A stretch of 64,000 bases of DNA from Dendrobium chrysotoxum (Eukaryota > Streptophyta > Magnoliopsida > Asparagales > Orchidaceae): contig CM034312.1 of NCBI GenBank assembly GCA_019925795.1, positions 86,431,528 to 86,495,527 of the forward strand, in the 5' to 3' direction. Positions 9,950 through 20,690 of this stretch are shown here, in pieces; positions within the stretch are counted from its first letter, which is position 1, and each line of letters opens with the position of its first letter. The position numbers were made by a program, and so were the translations under genes. Under the pieces are notes generated by a model that ran no database searches, had not been told where the DNA came from, and saw only the letters and a program-made list of their open reading frames with translations.

Positions 9950-11280
9950 ACTGTCATGCACTAACTAGTCTACTGCAATAGCTTGTAGATACATGTATCT
10001 ATTGTAGTTCTTTCACATTTGCCCATAGACAACACGTTGAATGTATAATGGGCCTCCTTCAATGGCTCGTAGGCATTTATATTTGCTGTAGTCATTTGGT
10101 ATTTTGTTCGCAGATGACATTTTATATGTACAACAGGCCTCCTATAAGGGCCTATAGACACTTGCATTTGTTGCATACCATCTAGTGTTTACTTGTAGAT
10201 GGCATGTAATATGTATGATGGGTCTCCTATAACCCCGTAGGTATTTGCGCTTCGTTGTGTGTCATCTACTCCTGCTTGTAGGGGGCTAGTATTTTTTACT
10301 GATATTGAATGGTTGTTGACTGTGGGATGATTTAGCATTCAATGCACGTTATTCATCATCGCTCGTAGGTGGGTTACTGTGCGTGTAATAATTCTTTTGT
10401 TCATCACATGTGGATACTTTTATTCACTGTATGTCAATTTCCTTCACCTATAGCAAGCTTATGCACCTACTCGTAAATAAGCTATTGTGGGTGTATCTAT
10501 GTTCGCATATGATTCTTTACTTTTGTGACATGTCTGTTGTTACTGATTGTAAGGGCTACTATGTATTCTTGCATGACTGCACATAGTGTTGTTATATTCA
10601 CTACATTTGGGTCCTGTGTTCGTAGGAGACCGAAACATTTGCCTGCATGCTACTATTAGTTGTTGGTTGAGCTGCATTTGTCACAGACTTGCCCTCGTGC
10701 ATTAACAAGCGAGTTGCTCCATTGATAGCTTATTTGTTGTTGTTGCTTACGAGTGAATTAGTGCATTCATTTAAAAGCTAGTTGACTGTCAAGCATAGGA
10801 AAATTACTGCACACATTGCATGTTAATCATTGGCGCTCGCAAGCAGGTTAATGTACTCACCTACGAATTATTTGATGTTAACTACAGAACATTGTTGTAT
10901 TCAATACATATCCTCCATGTATCATTCATGAGCATATCATTGTATACCTCTTGCTACCACTCATGAATATTCCGTTAGGTGCATTATTGTTTGATATGCT
11001 TGCTTGCAAGATTGATGTAAATGCCACACATAAATCATCATTATTCATGTATGATTTGTAGCACATATATTTATGTGTTTACTTACAACTAGGTCACATA
11101 TCCTTCTTGATTCTTGCTGATGATTGCTTGCAAGCCAATGATGATTGAATTCTTGTTCACCATAAGTTCTATGTTCGTTCATTCGCATTTACCTGATATT
11201 GCTTGCAAATTGATTATGCTTGTAAATTTGTCTATTACGAATCTCTTGTTTATTCATTAATTGATATATTTTTATTTGGA
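9950..11280. repeat. Degenerate ~85-bp tandem repeat region
   Basis: The clearest three units start at 10036, 10121 and 10206, each with an ATATGTA(T/C)AA-like word, GGSCTCCT, TAGGCAT(T/A)T or TAGACACTT and a CTTGTAGATGRCAT-like end. Looser copies of TCGTAGG...GGTTA and GCTTGCAAG words continue to about 11230. No coding content. It follows the 3' end of the LINE. Confidence 0.55.
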
Positions 11281-12718
11281 TGATCAAGATTATGGGTTAG
11301 TATTTATATTTTAATCTTATGGTGTATTTTTCAAATTAATGTTCAATTTCTTGCTCATTATCTTAAGTCCTGCTCCCTACAATTTATGTTCAGTTCAAGT
11401 CCTTTGTTTGTTCGTTTTGTAAATTTATAAGTCCCCTGCTATCTTTTTTGTTCAAATAAGGTCCCACATTGTTGTTTGAGTTATATGCGTCTTCAGATTA
11501 AATTTTGGCAGCCTCCCGGCATTTCCCCCCATTTAGGAGAAATTCTATGAGTCATAGCCTGTTCGCCACGTCAAAAAAGACATGCACAGTCAGTGTCAGG
11601 TGACATCGCGACTATAGTCTTCAATCCCACAATGCCAAGAAAATCGTGCATGGGTCTTCGAGGGTACCTATTTTGAAATGCATAAGTGTTTACCGCCCGT
11701 ACTAAGGCACTTATGGGTACTTAAACTTTTCTCTGTCATGCTAATAAAAGTGTGTATGAGGCTCGCCCGCCTCGCCGTAAATGCTGCACCGAGTTATCTC
11801 CCATCACGTAAAGAAAAGCTTGCATAGGGGGTTTCTCAGCGCGCCACGAACACCGAAAACGTGACTTTTGAGGTTTTGAGTTGAGGGATTATACCTGCAT
11901 GATGTGACGACGATGATGATGAAAATTGTACAAAAATACACAAATTACATAAAATCCCCCCCCCCCTTGAAATTCTTCTCTCCATTTTTTGGACTTTTTT
12001 TTCTTTTTTTCCCTTTTTTTTAAAACATATATATATATATATACACACACACATATATACTCATGCACACATATATGCACATATATATACATATATATGC
12101 GTATGTGAATTATGATAACCATATGAATGAGCTAATGAATGATTATAGTCAAATAAGTAAATAAGACTAGATAATGCTAAGCATATTAAATAATAACCAT
12201 GACCAGTGCTAATGGAAGCAAGTAAATGAGAATATAATGGAGAAGAGATTTACTATTTGTTTATATATTTTTTTGTGTAGAATGGTTGTTTGGGTAATGA
12301 TGGATCTTGCTTAAGTTTTGGGAATGAGGGCTTACTACATGGATGGAAAAGAGCTCGTTTGATGGGCTTTAGATATTAGGTTAGGTAGATGAGATGGTTG
12401 TTGAAGTTGTTCAGGACAGTTGGGGAAGAGGAGATGGGCCTTGGGCTTTATGTGAAGAGGAAGGAGTGTAGGGTTGAGGGTATCAGGTATGTATGTGAAG
12501 TTCGGCCTGTAGAGAAAAGAAAGAAAGGAAAATGATCCAGAGGTCGGTAGAGGCCTCGTTTGGCTAGGGTACGTGGGTTCTAGAGTTCAGAGTAGGAGGT
12601 GGATAGGTACAAGGGAAGGATTTGCTGTTGCTTGATGTGAATAGAGGGAAAGATGGTCGATAGTGAGCTAAAGGCGGAAGCTACAGGTGTCGGGTGGCTG
12701 CTGAAAGTTCGATAGGGA
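11281..12718. other. Non-coding stretch with simple repeats
   Basis: No gene seen. Contains a poly-C run (11957-11966), poly-T runs and an AT/AC/ATGC microsatellite (about 12026-12105). The open frames over those repeats are artefacts of composition. 12290-12718 is purine-rich and of the same character as 14264-14640, which suggests that one sequence was split by the LTR element at 12719. Confidence 0.5.
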
Positions 12719-14263
12719 TGTTAAGCCCTAGTGAATTAGTCCCGAGGCTAACCAAGAGAGGGGGTGAATTGGTTATTTAAAAATTTCACTAGCAACAGAA
12801 AAATCTTTTCGATTCTTAGCAGCGGAAACATGTAAACAAGAACGAAAAGATCAATCACAGATATTCACCCAAGCAGTTAATATCGAAAACGTAAAGTACA
12901 AAATAGAATCAGAAAAGCAAACCAGATTTTATAGTGGTTCGGTCAGCTTGACCTACGTCTACTCCCCGGAGCCTCCCCTTCGGGTATTGCACTAAACAAA
13001 AAAGTGACTCTCCTTTTGCTCCCACAGCAAGGCGGAGAAGCCTGTACAAAAATCTCCTTTCCACCACACAGTGAGGCAGAGAACCCAACGTCCTTTTGCT
13101 TCCTCCTGAAGCAGGCAGAGAACTTAGGATCTTCTTGCCGACGATCCTCTCCCAAAGAACACCGACACGACGAAAGGCGACGAGCGGAGAAGACGACTCT
13201 TATCCGTGCTTGGAGCAACCTTAGTGAATCCCTCACTAACTCCCCCTCACAGGATCCTTTCTCTCTCTCCCAAACTCTCTCTCTCTAGGGTTTCTCTGAA
13301 AAGAAAAGTGGCAAAAGATTTTTCTTGTTCCAAGAAAAAGTTCTTTTAAAGGAGGGCTTAAAATTTGTCTTAAATCTCAACTGGTCGGCAAGAATCGTCC
13401 AGGACGATCAGTTCAAAATTAGCTGTTTAAGCCTGGACGATCAGTAGAAAAAATTGATCCTATCGTCCCGTACGATCCTGCGATCGTCCGGGACGATTAG
13501 TGCAAATTGAGGAATATCGTCCAGAAGACAGTTCGGGTCGTCCAGAGAAACTTGTGCTGGACGACCAAAAAATGACTTGATCGTCCAGGACGATACATGT
13601 ATCGTCCTGTACGATTAGTTCAAAAAGTGCCCAAATCGTCCTGTACACAGTTCAGGTCGTACACCTGAAATGCACTAGACGATCCCGGATCGGGATCCTG
13701 CAATCGTCTAGGACGATGTGATCGTATCAATCAAATATAAATTACTTTCCTTAATTACTAGATTAATTTAGGCATGATTGTACCAAATCATCCAGGATGA
13801 TACACGTATCGTCCAGGACGATCATACCAAATAACTAAAAATAAAAACTTGCCTAACTTGATCTGGCGGCTGAGAATTTCTGATTTGAGCATATCGTCCA
13901 GTACGATCCAAAGATCGTCCAGGATAATCTGCTTAATCATGCCTTTTTAACTTGGTCGCCCTAATTAGGGTTTCTGTTTTTACTGGATCGTCCAGGACGA
14001 TGTGAATATCGTCCATGACGATCTGAACAAAAAAATGAACAGAAACTCTAACTCACTCAAGCTCTCCCCTTGAGTGTGTGTGTGCAAGGTTACTTAGCTA
14101 GGGGATCAGTTACATTACAATTGACTCAAGAAAAAGAAAAATCGTACATTGGACACACTTGGACCCGATCTTGAGTTGGCTTGAGTTGCTCGTGATCTTT
14201 TGTGCCTGAAACGGGTTAGCCAAGCAAAACACAATAGAGATATGTTTGTCATCATCAAAACCA
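12719..14263 (-). mobile_element. Solo-LTR-like element, ~1.55 kb, minus orientation
   Basis: Begins TGTTAAGCCC and ends CATCATCAAAACCA on the plus strand, giving TG...CA termini. On the minus strand it starts TGGTTTTGATGATGACAAAC, as in many large plant copia LTRs, and ends with an ATTCACCCCCTCTCTTGG stretch near the terminus. A CGAACCACTATAAAATC element (about 12925-12945, minus) is a TATA-containing promoter candidate. No internal coding region accompanies it and I see no clear 5-bp target duplication. Assignment to copia is by resemblance of the terminal sequence only. Confidence 0.55.
13394..14022. repeat. Array of ATCGTCC-N-GGACGAT palindromes
   Basis: Within the solo-LTR-like element, about twenty full or half copies of the 15-bp interrupted palindrome ATCGTCCNGGACGAT occur in 630 bp. 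Variants include ATCGTCCCGTACGAT, ATCGTCCTGTACGAT and ATCATCCAGGATGAT. Spacing is irregular, so it is not a simple tandem repeat. Many changes keep or restore arm pairing. The same array is in unit 2. Confidence 0.9.
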
Positions 14264-14739
14264 GATTTGCAACAGCTGCAGGTTTAGGGAAGGAAGAAAA
14301 CTAGAGGAGTGCGGCTGTGATTGGAGCAGGTGACAGTTGCATGCAGTGGAGGAAGCAGGTTGGCTTGAGTAGGAAGAAGAAGGTGCGGATGATTTACGAA
14401 TAGGAGCAGGAGGCGTTGACTTGGTTGAAGAAGCGAGAGAGGGTCGGCTTTAGTATGCGTGGAAGGAGAAGCGGGAGGAAGAGCTGTGAGCGTGTGGAAG
14501 AAGAGTCGTTTGGCTGTATTTGGTTCTCATTTTATTAACCAGAATGGAGTAGCGATTGAGAGCATAATTTATGCATGCTCTGCTCTGAACCAGCTCCAAA
14601 TTGCAACCGTGATGTGATTTTCAGCGAGAAATCGGGATGGGCTTTGGCAGGTAATGATTTGAGTTTTTTTTTTTTTTCTTTTTGGTTGTAGCTTGGAGAT
14701 CAACATTTTATGAACTATATTAGGAATATGTCGTAAGTT
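14264..14739. other. Purine-rich stretch without a gene
   Basis: G/A-rich DNA similar in character to 12290-12718, then a T-run at about 14666-14679. No feature recognised. An open frame occurs in the unit 2 copy (34429-34629) only because the T count and one base differ, which argues against coding. Confidence 0.45.
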
Positions 14740-15350
14740 TTGAACAAGAACTTAAATGTGTTAAAGACAACACATGAGTTGGTTCAAGGAGCACAACTAG
14801 TTCAAGTAATATTACAAACATTCTTACTACAACAACAAGAACAACATCAAGCCTTTATCTCAAAATATATAATGGATTGCATGGCTTTAATTCATATGTA
14901 TCAACAAAAATTAGTAAAATGCTCAATCTAATTTGGACAATGAATGATGGCTTAGAAATTAACAATGAAGGTCAAAAGTTTAATGTCATAGCATGATGGA
15001 TAAGCAACCAAACTAAATATCGTGTACTTTCAAGAGTTATTGTTGACATACTATCCATATCAATTAGTACAGTAGCTTTAGAGTCCACATTCAGTGCATA
15101 TGAAAGAATAGTTGATATATATCTCTCCAAACCAGGGGTTGATACTGTACAAGCTCTTTTATGTGGCTCTAATTGAGTTCGTTGTCACTATGAATTGAAA
15201 AGAATGGTCAAGATAATTATATCGATCACATTTTACTTTTTCTCATCAAATTTATTTGTTTTAATATTGAATAATAACATATGAATATGTGATGCTCTTT
15301 TCTTTTGTAGGAAGAAGAAGATGAAGTGAGGTGGAGATTCCCTTGCTAGT
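14740..15350 (+). pseudogene. hAT transposase C-terminal remnant (dimerisation domain)
   Basis: One frame from about 14920 reads WTMNDGLEIN, KFNVIA, stop (TGA), WISNQTKYRVLSRVIVDIL, then STVALESTFSAYERIVD and GVDTVQALLCGSN before another stop at about 15175. This is the hAT dimerisation region, in which the transposase self-associates; the usual W, ILS...DIL and STV.ES.FS landmarks are visible. A further acidic EEEDEV segment at about 15312 follows a TTTTGTAG acceptor, so a last small exon may be present. The catalytic N-terminal two thirds are missing. Two stops make it non-functional. Confidence 0.75.
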
Positions 15351-15699
15351 TACTTAAGAAGTTAAGAGGTTGGAAATATAAATCATCTATATATTCTTTT
15401 TAATGGGTAGTGCAATTCCAAATACATTTTTGTATGATGTGATGATATACAAAAATTTATGTTTTCACATTTTTATTTTTCAACATTTTATTTTATGCTT
15501 ACATAAAAATTGCATTTGATTATTGGAGGGTCAATTTAAGCTCATATATTAATTTCATGTGTTACTCAATTTTTTTTAAATAAACGTTGAAGTTTATTAC
15601 ATATCACGACTAGTTTAGTTATTTATTATAATTAAAAATAAATTTTAATTCTTTGTTAGAACTATATATTTTTTTAAAAAATAAAATTTAAAATTTAAA
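15351..15699. other. AT-rich 3' region of the hAT remnant
   Basis: Non-coding AT-rich DNA between the transposase remnant and the GAGCTCAA-rich terminal part. Nothing else recognised. Confidence 0.4.
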
Positions 15700-15907
15700 A
15701 TTAATTAATTGAGCTCAACAAAAGACTTGAGGTTGAGCTTTCCAAAAAAGCTCAAGCTTGATAATTTATGAATAAGCCTAACTCGACTGCTCGCCTTCTA
15801 TGTTGGTAATTTATGAACGAGTCGAGCTTGAGTTCGAACTAATTAAAATTAAATAAGCTTAATTTAATATGACAGATACATGACATGACTTGACTCGTTT
15901 ACATCTG
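15700..15907. mobile_element. hAT 3' terminal region
   Basis: Rich in GAGCTCAA/AAGCTCAAGC and CGAGTCGAGC words, and ends so that the minus strand begins CAGATGTAAACGAGTC, like the termini of common plant hAT elements that carry GCTCGAGCTC subterminal repeats. With the transposase remnant at 14740-15350 it forms the 3' half of one element. The 5' end was not found. Confidence 0.5.
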
Positions 15908-16128
15908 TAATGATTGGCCTCCCTAACCCAGGTTGCGAAAGCATTGGGTGGCTCTAGGCGGAGCACAAGTCACTCGACCGTTGGGCTACTAGCTCCTATC
16001 TAAAAGAGTACTCTTTTGCTAATTTAATTACCTATTAGCTACTTTAAAAAACTCCCGCCGTTGGTGTTAACCTGCGCTTTATAGCCCATCGGCTCGGCTC
16101 GGCTCGGCTTAGCTAATTAGTCAATTTA

Positions 16129-16178
16129 GAAAGACCGGGTCCATGCAGTTATTTTTCGGGCAGCTCGTGGGCTCCACG
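16129..16178 (+). repeat. P block, copy 2
   Basis: GAAAGACCGGGTCCATGCA, then TTTTTCGGGCAGCTCGTGGG and CTCCACG. A TTTATAAT box follows at 16204-16211. CGGCTCGGCTCGGCTCGG precedes it. It borders the copia pseudogene, which runs towards it from the right. Confidence 0.75.
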
Positions 16179-16229
16179 CCCTACCCGAAGTCTACCCGCT
16201 ATCAGTTTATAATGTGGGGAAGTGAGCAA

Positions 16230-18022
16230 TTTGGGGAGCAGGGGATCAGCGGATATAAGGTGAGCAGGATTGGGGAGAGAAGAGATGTGTTAGCAGTGGC
16301 TGCTGTGGGTGATGGGGGAGAAGAGATGTAAGGTGATGTGCTGGAAACTGGGACAAGATTGAGGAGAGTCTTAAGTTGCAGTGGTGAATTCTGTGGAGGA
16401 TGGGATTAGTTTGTGAGAAGATTGACGGTTTGAGCCATGGGAAACAGGCACGATTGACGGCTTTGAGAACTGAGATGGTGGCATGTTGGTGATCTTTTGT
16501 AGAGGAGATGTTAAGGTGATTTCATTTCAATTGATTTAGAGGGCATGGTTAAGTTCTAACAAACTGTAGGAGTGATTGTTGGATGCATGAAACGGTAAAC
16601 GGTAGCTTTTCGAAGCGTTGTAGTAAATATAGATGGTGGAGCCACAGGAGAGATGCAGATTGTTGGTTGTTGTTTTGAAATTTCTGAAAGAGAGGATTTG
16701 TTGGGATCTTCGAGTCTTCTGCACCATACATCTGCGGTGGAGAGTGTGGACTGCAGCGCATGAGTGGTTCGTGAGAAGATTGGACAGAAAGAGGGTACAG
16801 GCCATTAGAGTGGCGACATGAAGAATGATTCAATTTGTCTTCACTGGTAAGTTTGTGGGATGTGAAGAAGGTTAGGGAGGAGAAGCTTATGTTGAGGCAT
16901 CAGCATGGCACATGTGCCTGTGTGGGAGATCAATAAAGGTTTTCTGTAGCCGACAAGTACTTGGCCCAGGCTGTTGTGTGGAGCAGAAAGTTGGAGGCGG
17001 TTAATGTTGGAAGTTGGATGAGAGATCGCACCTTAGGTGAAAAACAAATCAAGTGGGGACGGGTTAGACGAAGCCACCAGAGCTTTTGATGTTTGATGAT
17101 CAGTAGACGAGGGGTAAGACAAGCTTCGATCGGTGCCAGCAGTTAAGGGCAAAATGTCTTCTTTTGCCGCAGATTTGACATGAAATGATTGGAGAGGATT
17201 GTCGGCCATCTCTTTTGGATGAAATGGAGTGTCCTTCATGTTTGGACAGGTAGTTCTGACAGTTACAGTCGTGCCCACGAGAGAATATGTAGTTGGTTCA
17301 ACCTCGGTAAGATAAAAGAGCCAGATGGGAATAATCAAGTTGCTGCTCTTTGGCTAGTTCATTGTTGATGTTGATTTTCTCACTGTATAGGAGGGAGTAA
17401 ATATCATTTAGGCTGATGGGTGTGAATCTGATTCTAATGGCTGTTTTGAAGGCTTAATAGTGGAGGCAAATCATCGAGGATGTGAAGATCTTTGTGGTCT
17501 TTGCGACAGCCAGCAAAGGCAATGTTGTTGACAAGAGTTTTTATTTGAGTGAGGTGTTCCGCCATGGTGTTGAATTTCATAGAGATGTTGTTAGTTCATT
17601 TTTCGATTAAATGATTCGAGAATAATTTGTGGACAACAGGCATCTTTCCATGGTTGATCAAATTTCAAAGCAGGTGCCTTAAGTTTAGGACATAGGGGAG
17701 GATAGAGGGGGGTGATGCATGGTTGAGTATAAAGCTGCAGCAAGATTGTGGCCAGTGAATCATGAAGCGGTGTAATGAAGGCTAGGAAGAATAAGAACTG
17801 TAACATTCATGGTAGTTTTGGCGAGGTGAGCTGTGGAACCATCTAGAAATCCATTTAATCTGTTGGCCTTGAAGATTTTGATAATTTGGGATTTCCACAA
17901 TTTGTAGATGTCATGTTGAGTTGGGCCGTGATGATGTTCAGATTTGACATGAGAAATTTAAGTGGATTGGAGTGGAATGGAATGGGTTCTTCATTGAGAG
18001 AGGAAGAAGGAGATTGCCCCAT
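16230..18022 (-). pseudogene. Ty1/copia gag-protease-pre-integrase pseudogene, unit 1
   Basis: On the minus strand the frame opens at ATG 18022 with MGQSPSSSLNEEP. YKLWKSQIIKIFKANRLNGF (about 17908-17849) is the gag N-terminal signature. CQICGKRRHFALNC (17180-17139) is a CX2CX4HX4C zinc knuckle. An SGA motif and QVLVGYRKPLLISHTG (about 17010-16925) mark the aspartic protease, NGLYPLS (about 16805) the pre-integrase start, and WCRRLEDPNKSSLSEI and KSYRLPFHASNN its zinc-finger part. Frames shift repeatedly, and the protease lacks the usual Asp before SGA. Most of integrase and all of reverse transcriptase and RNase H are absent. Confidence 0.85.
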
Positions 18023-18184
18023 TGTTGTAATAAGGGAGAGGAACAGAGAATACACGCTGCTGTTAAGCAAGCATACCTTGAAGAATTACAGAGAACTAAA
18101 AAGAAGCAAAAACAGATAATAGGAACGGAGAAAACTGAGTAAGAACCAAGAACCTCAGATCTTTACATTCATACGTAATTCAAC

Positions 18185-18454
18185 TCGGTATTGATGGATA
18201 TATACACTAAACATGATAGAGTATGGGAGTTTTATTTAACTTTATTGTTCAGATTCTTTGATGCAGGTAGTGTTGAATGGCTGAAAAGAGAAGGCATTAC
18301 TCGCAGCTGCTCCACTTCCTGCTGTGCTTGGTATGAGTACTGCTTGTGGTCATTTGGTTACTGCCTTTTATCCAGAATTGAGCTGATTAGCTTTGTATCC
18401 TGCAACAAAACTCCGTTTAAGGCCATTATAGCTATATGCAAAAGAAACTCTTAA
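18185..18454 (+). other. Unidentified conserved exon-like segment, copy 1
   Basis: A TTGATGCAG acceptor-like site at about 18258-18266 is followed by about 185 bp kept in all three units (also 38242-38451 and 58392-58601). Two frames are open. One reads SVEWLKREGITRSC and continues to a stop at 18452. The other reads KALLAAAPLPAVLGMSTACG then HLVTAFYPELS and stops. The second has more ordinary protein composition but has an upstream stop and no good acceptor. I do not recognise the protein. It may be the last exon of a captured or broken host gene. Confidence 0.35.
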
Positions 18455-19687
18455 ATTTTTATAAGAAAAAAATATATATATTTTAAAGATGTTGTGAGTA
18501 TAATTAAAAATTTTCCTCTTTTCAAAGTTAAAGAACAATTTTCTTATAACTATAACATTCTTACAAATTTCTTTGTGAAAAATCTCTGTCAATACAAAAA
18601 ATTTCTGAAGAAGTGCAATAAAGGTTGCTGCGAAACAGAAATAAAATAGTGATTTGTAAAGCAAAATTGTGAAAAACATGTATTCAGCGCAATCATATCT
18701 GTTAATTTTACTTCAGAGTTCTTTACCACGGCTGAAGATATTCTGTCCCCGACTACTTCTGGGAGTGTTTAAGCAGTTCATTTACTATAACTAATATATT
18801 TTATTTGCTAATTGCAGCATATCTCAGCTTAAATTAACTGCCAAAACTCAATGCAAATGATCTTAAATGCATCCATAGAACACTGTACTAAGCAATCAAG
18901 AGTAGATATGCATAGGCCTCTCTGAAGCTCAAAACATTTTCAGAATGCAGACTTGTGGAGATCTTCCACAATTTTTAGTAAGGATTACTTAAACTAATAC
19001 ATCAATTAGCTATACCTGACGCACCTTATATCTACTCTCCATTGTTTATCTTGTGCCATTAATTTAAGCATTTAATAAATCCTCTGCAACTCCTTGCAGC
19101 CAGCCATTCAATAGCATCTCCAAATCTTCCTTGCACACTTGGCTTCGTTTGAGACAGCTTTCTTACTATTTTGCTTTTCAGATCACAACTATAGTTTCTA
19201 TTTGATCATTATTTTTCACTATTTAAAAAAAAAAAAGACAGAAAGTTACTTTCTAAAATAACTTTTAAAATAAATATTTTCCACACAACAACTTTACAAC
19301 CACCTTTATAAAAAATTGTAATCTTCACAGATGAATCTTTAATTTTGTCAAACACTTAGTGTAAGCACACCATTAATAAATGAAGATTGCTCATGTTTCA
19401 GCATTATTTTTCAAAGAAAACAAAATATTATGCTAAATATTTTGATATAAATATTTTTCAAGATAAAAAAAGAGTTACTAAAATATTGCAAATATTCATT
19501 AGTTTTCTATATGAAGTTTGAGATGTAATTGATATTATACCCTCCTTAATTTGCAACTGCAATATTTTAAAAAAGGTCATAATTTTTCAGTGATGATATT
19601 GAAATCAAACAAAATATTTGTTTCATGCTCGACTTGAAATCAAAATTATTTTGAGTCAATTCGATTCAAAATAATTCAGGTCGACTC

Positions 19688-19693
19688 AAAAAA

Positions 19694-19763
<70 letters not shown>
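19688..19763. repeat. Poly-A/(AT)n microsatellite
   Basis: A run of about 22 A is followed by about 25 AT dinucleotides. The same site is only a few AT repeats in units 2 (39671-39681) and 3 (59821-59838), so the expansion is private to unit 1. Confidence 0.95.
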
Positions 19764-19768
<5 letters not shown>

Positions 19769-19898
19769 GAGCGGATAAAAATTATATTCGATTAAATCAA
19801 TATCAACAAATTAATAATATCTTCAAATCTAATTGAGTTGATTTTGAATAAGATCAAAATTTAATCAAAATTATTAATTTTTAATTTTTTTAATAGAA

Positions 19899-19927
19899 GA
19901 TAATAATAATAATAATAATAATAATAA
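19899..19927. repeat. (AAT)n trinucleotide repeat
   Basis: About nine ATA/AAT triplets. Shorter at the same place in units 2 and 3. Confidence 0.9.
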
Positions 19928-20455
19928 AATGAATTGGCAATGGGTGGCGACATCAACATATTTAATGAGGGGTTGATAGGGACAAAGACAACAAATTAAT
20001 ATTCTCTCTCTCTCTATCTTTCTTTGTTTGAATGAAGCAATATTTTCCATCTGAATCATTGAATGTTTTTTATTCATTTCAAATCATTATGTTGACAAAG
20101 CCAAAATCTTTTAGTCAACAAACAAAAGCATTGTAAGTTGTCGGAAATTGCAGTTGTACCTAAAGAAGATAAAATCCAAAATTGCAGTTGTACCTAGAAA
20201 AAGGTCAATCTTGTAAAGAAAGAAATCTGGTGATTATATTTTTAGTTAATTATTAAGGTGAGGGGTAGCAGTCAGGTTGATCATAGGGAGAGATAAGGAA
20301 TCTTTATCTCATGATTTGATGAGGATTTTTATAAGTTAACAGTTTGGCTGTGGCAGGCACAAAGGGAATTTTTGTCTTAATAGAATGATGAGGGGTCGCT
20401 TTTATGATTTGGTAAATTCATTAGTGACTAATTAATATTTAATTAGTTTTATTAA

Positions 20456-20690
20456 TTAATGTGGTGACTCAGGTCAGAGTCAGCATTGGCTGCTAGCAAC
20501 TTCCGTAAAAGTATGCTATATTTGAAATATTATATAGAACTGTGCTATTTTGTTAATTACCTGCTCCGAACCTACTCTCGACTAGGCTTGGCTTTAAAAA
20601 CAAGCGCCGCGATGCAAACCTGCTCAGCCCATCGGGTCGGCTCGGATAGGCACGTCTACTGGCCCGAAAAACAAATTACTCTTTGACTCG
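20456..20690. repeat. U block, copy 2, with the CATCGGGTCGG segment
   Basis: CAGCATTGGCTGCTAGCAAC, TATGCTATATTTGAAATATT, AGAACTGTGCTATTTTG, then GCCCATCGGGTCGGCTCGG at about 20627-20645. The P block that normally follows is missing here. Confidence 0.65.

Larger units (their letters stand above)
1988..20455. repeat. Tandem duplication, unit 1 (~18.5 kb)
   Basis: This segment is repeated in direct orientation at 21975-40384, with offsets between 19980 and 20008 that shift at small indels. Gene order, transposon insertions and internal stop codons are shared, so the insertions predate the duplication. Divergence by hand count is uneven: about 0.1% across 2370-9940, about 0.7-1% across 9950-16100, and 2-4% across 16130-20455. 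A separate 1.5-kb spacer (20456-21974) lies between the units. Confidence 0.95.
18455..20469. other. AT-rich non-coding tail of unit 1
   Basis: No gene seen. A MITE-like terminus GGCTTCGTTTGAGACAGC starts at 19144. Paired TTGAGTCAATTCGA and TCGACTCAAAA words occur at 19650-19690. Microsatellites are listed separately. The paragraph is shared with units 2 and 3 at several per cent divergence. Confidence 0.5.

Noticed and set aside
11836..12122. Open frames rich in Tyr/Ile/Cys over the AT/AC repeat
   Set aside because: Produced by the microsatellite. They change frame between units with repeat length.
12943..13288. 94-108-residue open frames in the solo-LTR-like element
   Set aside because: LTR promoter/leader sequence. 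The frames differ in end between units and have no family motif.
13394..14022. A CRISPR array
   Set aside because: The repeats are 15-bp palindromes with irregular spacing and no uniform spacers, in plant nuclear DNA inside an LTR-like element.
12714..14290. AGGGA as a target duplication of the solo-LTR-like element
   Set aside because: AGGGA occurs before 12719 and at 14286, but the right copy is 23 bp beyond the CA terminus, so it is not a proper duplication.
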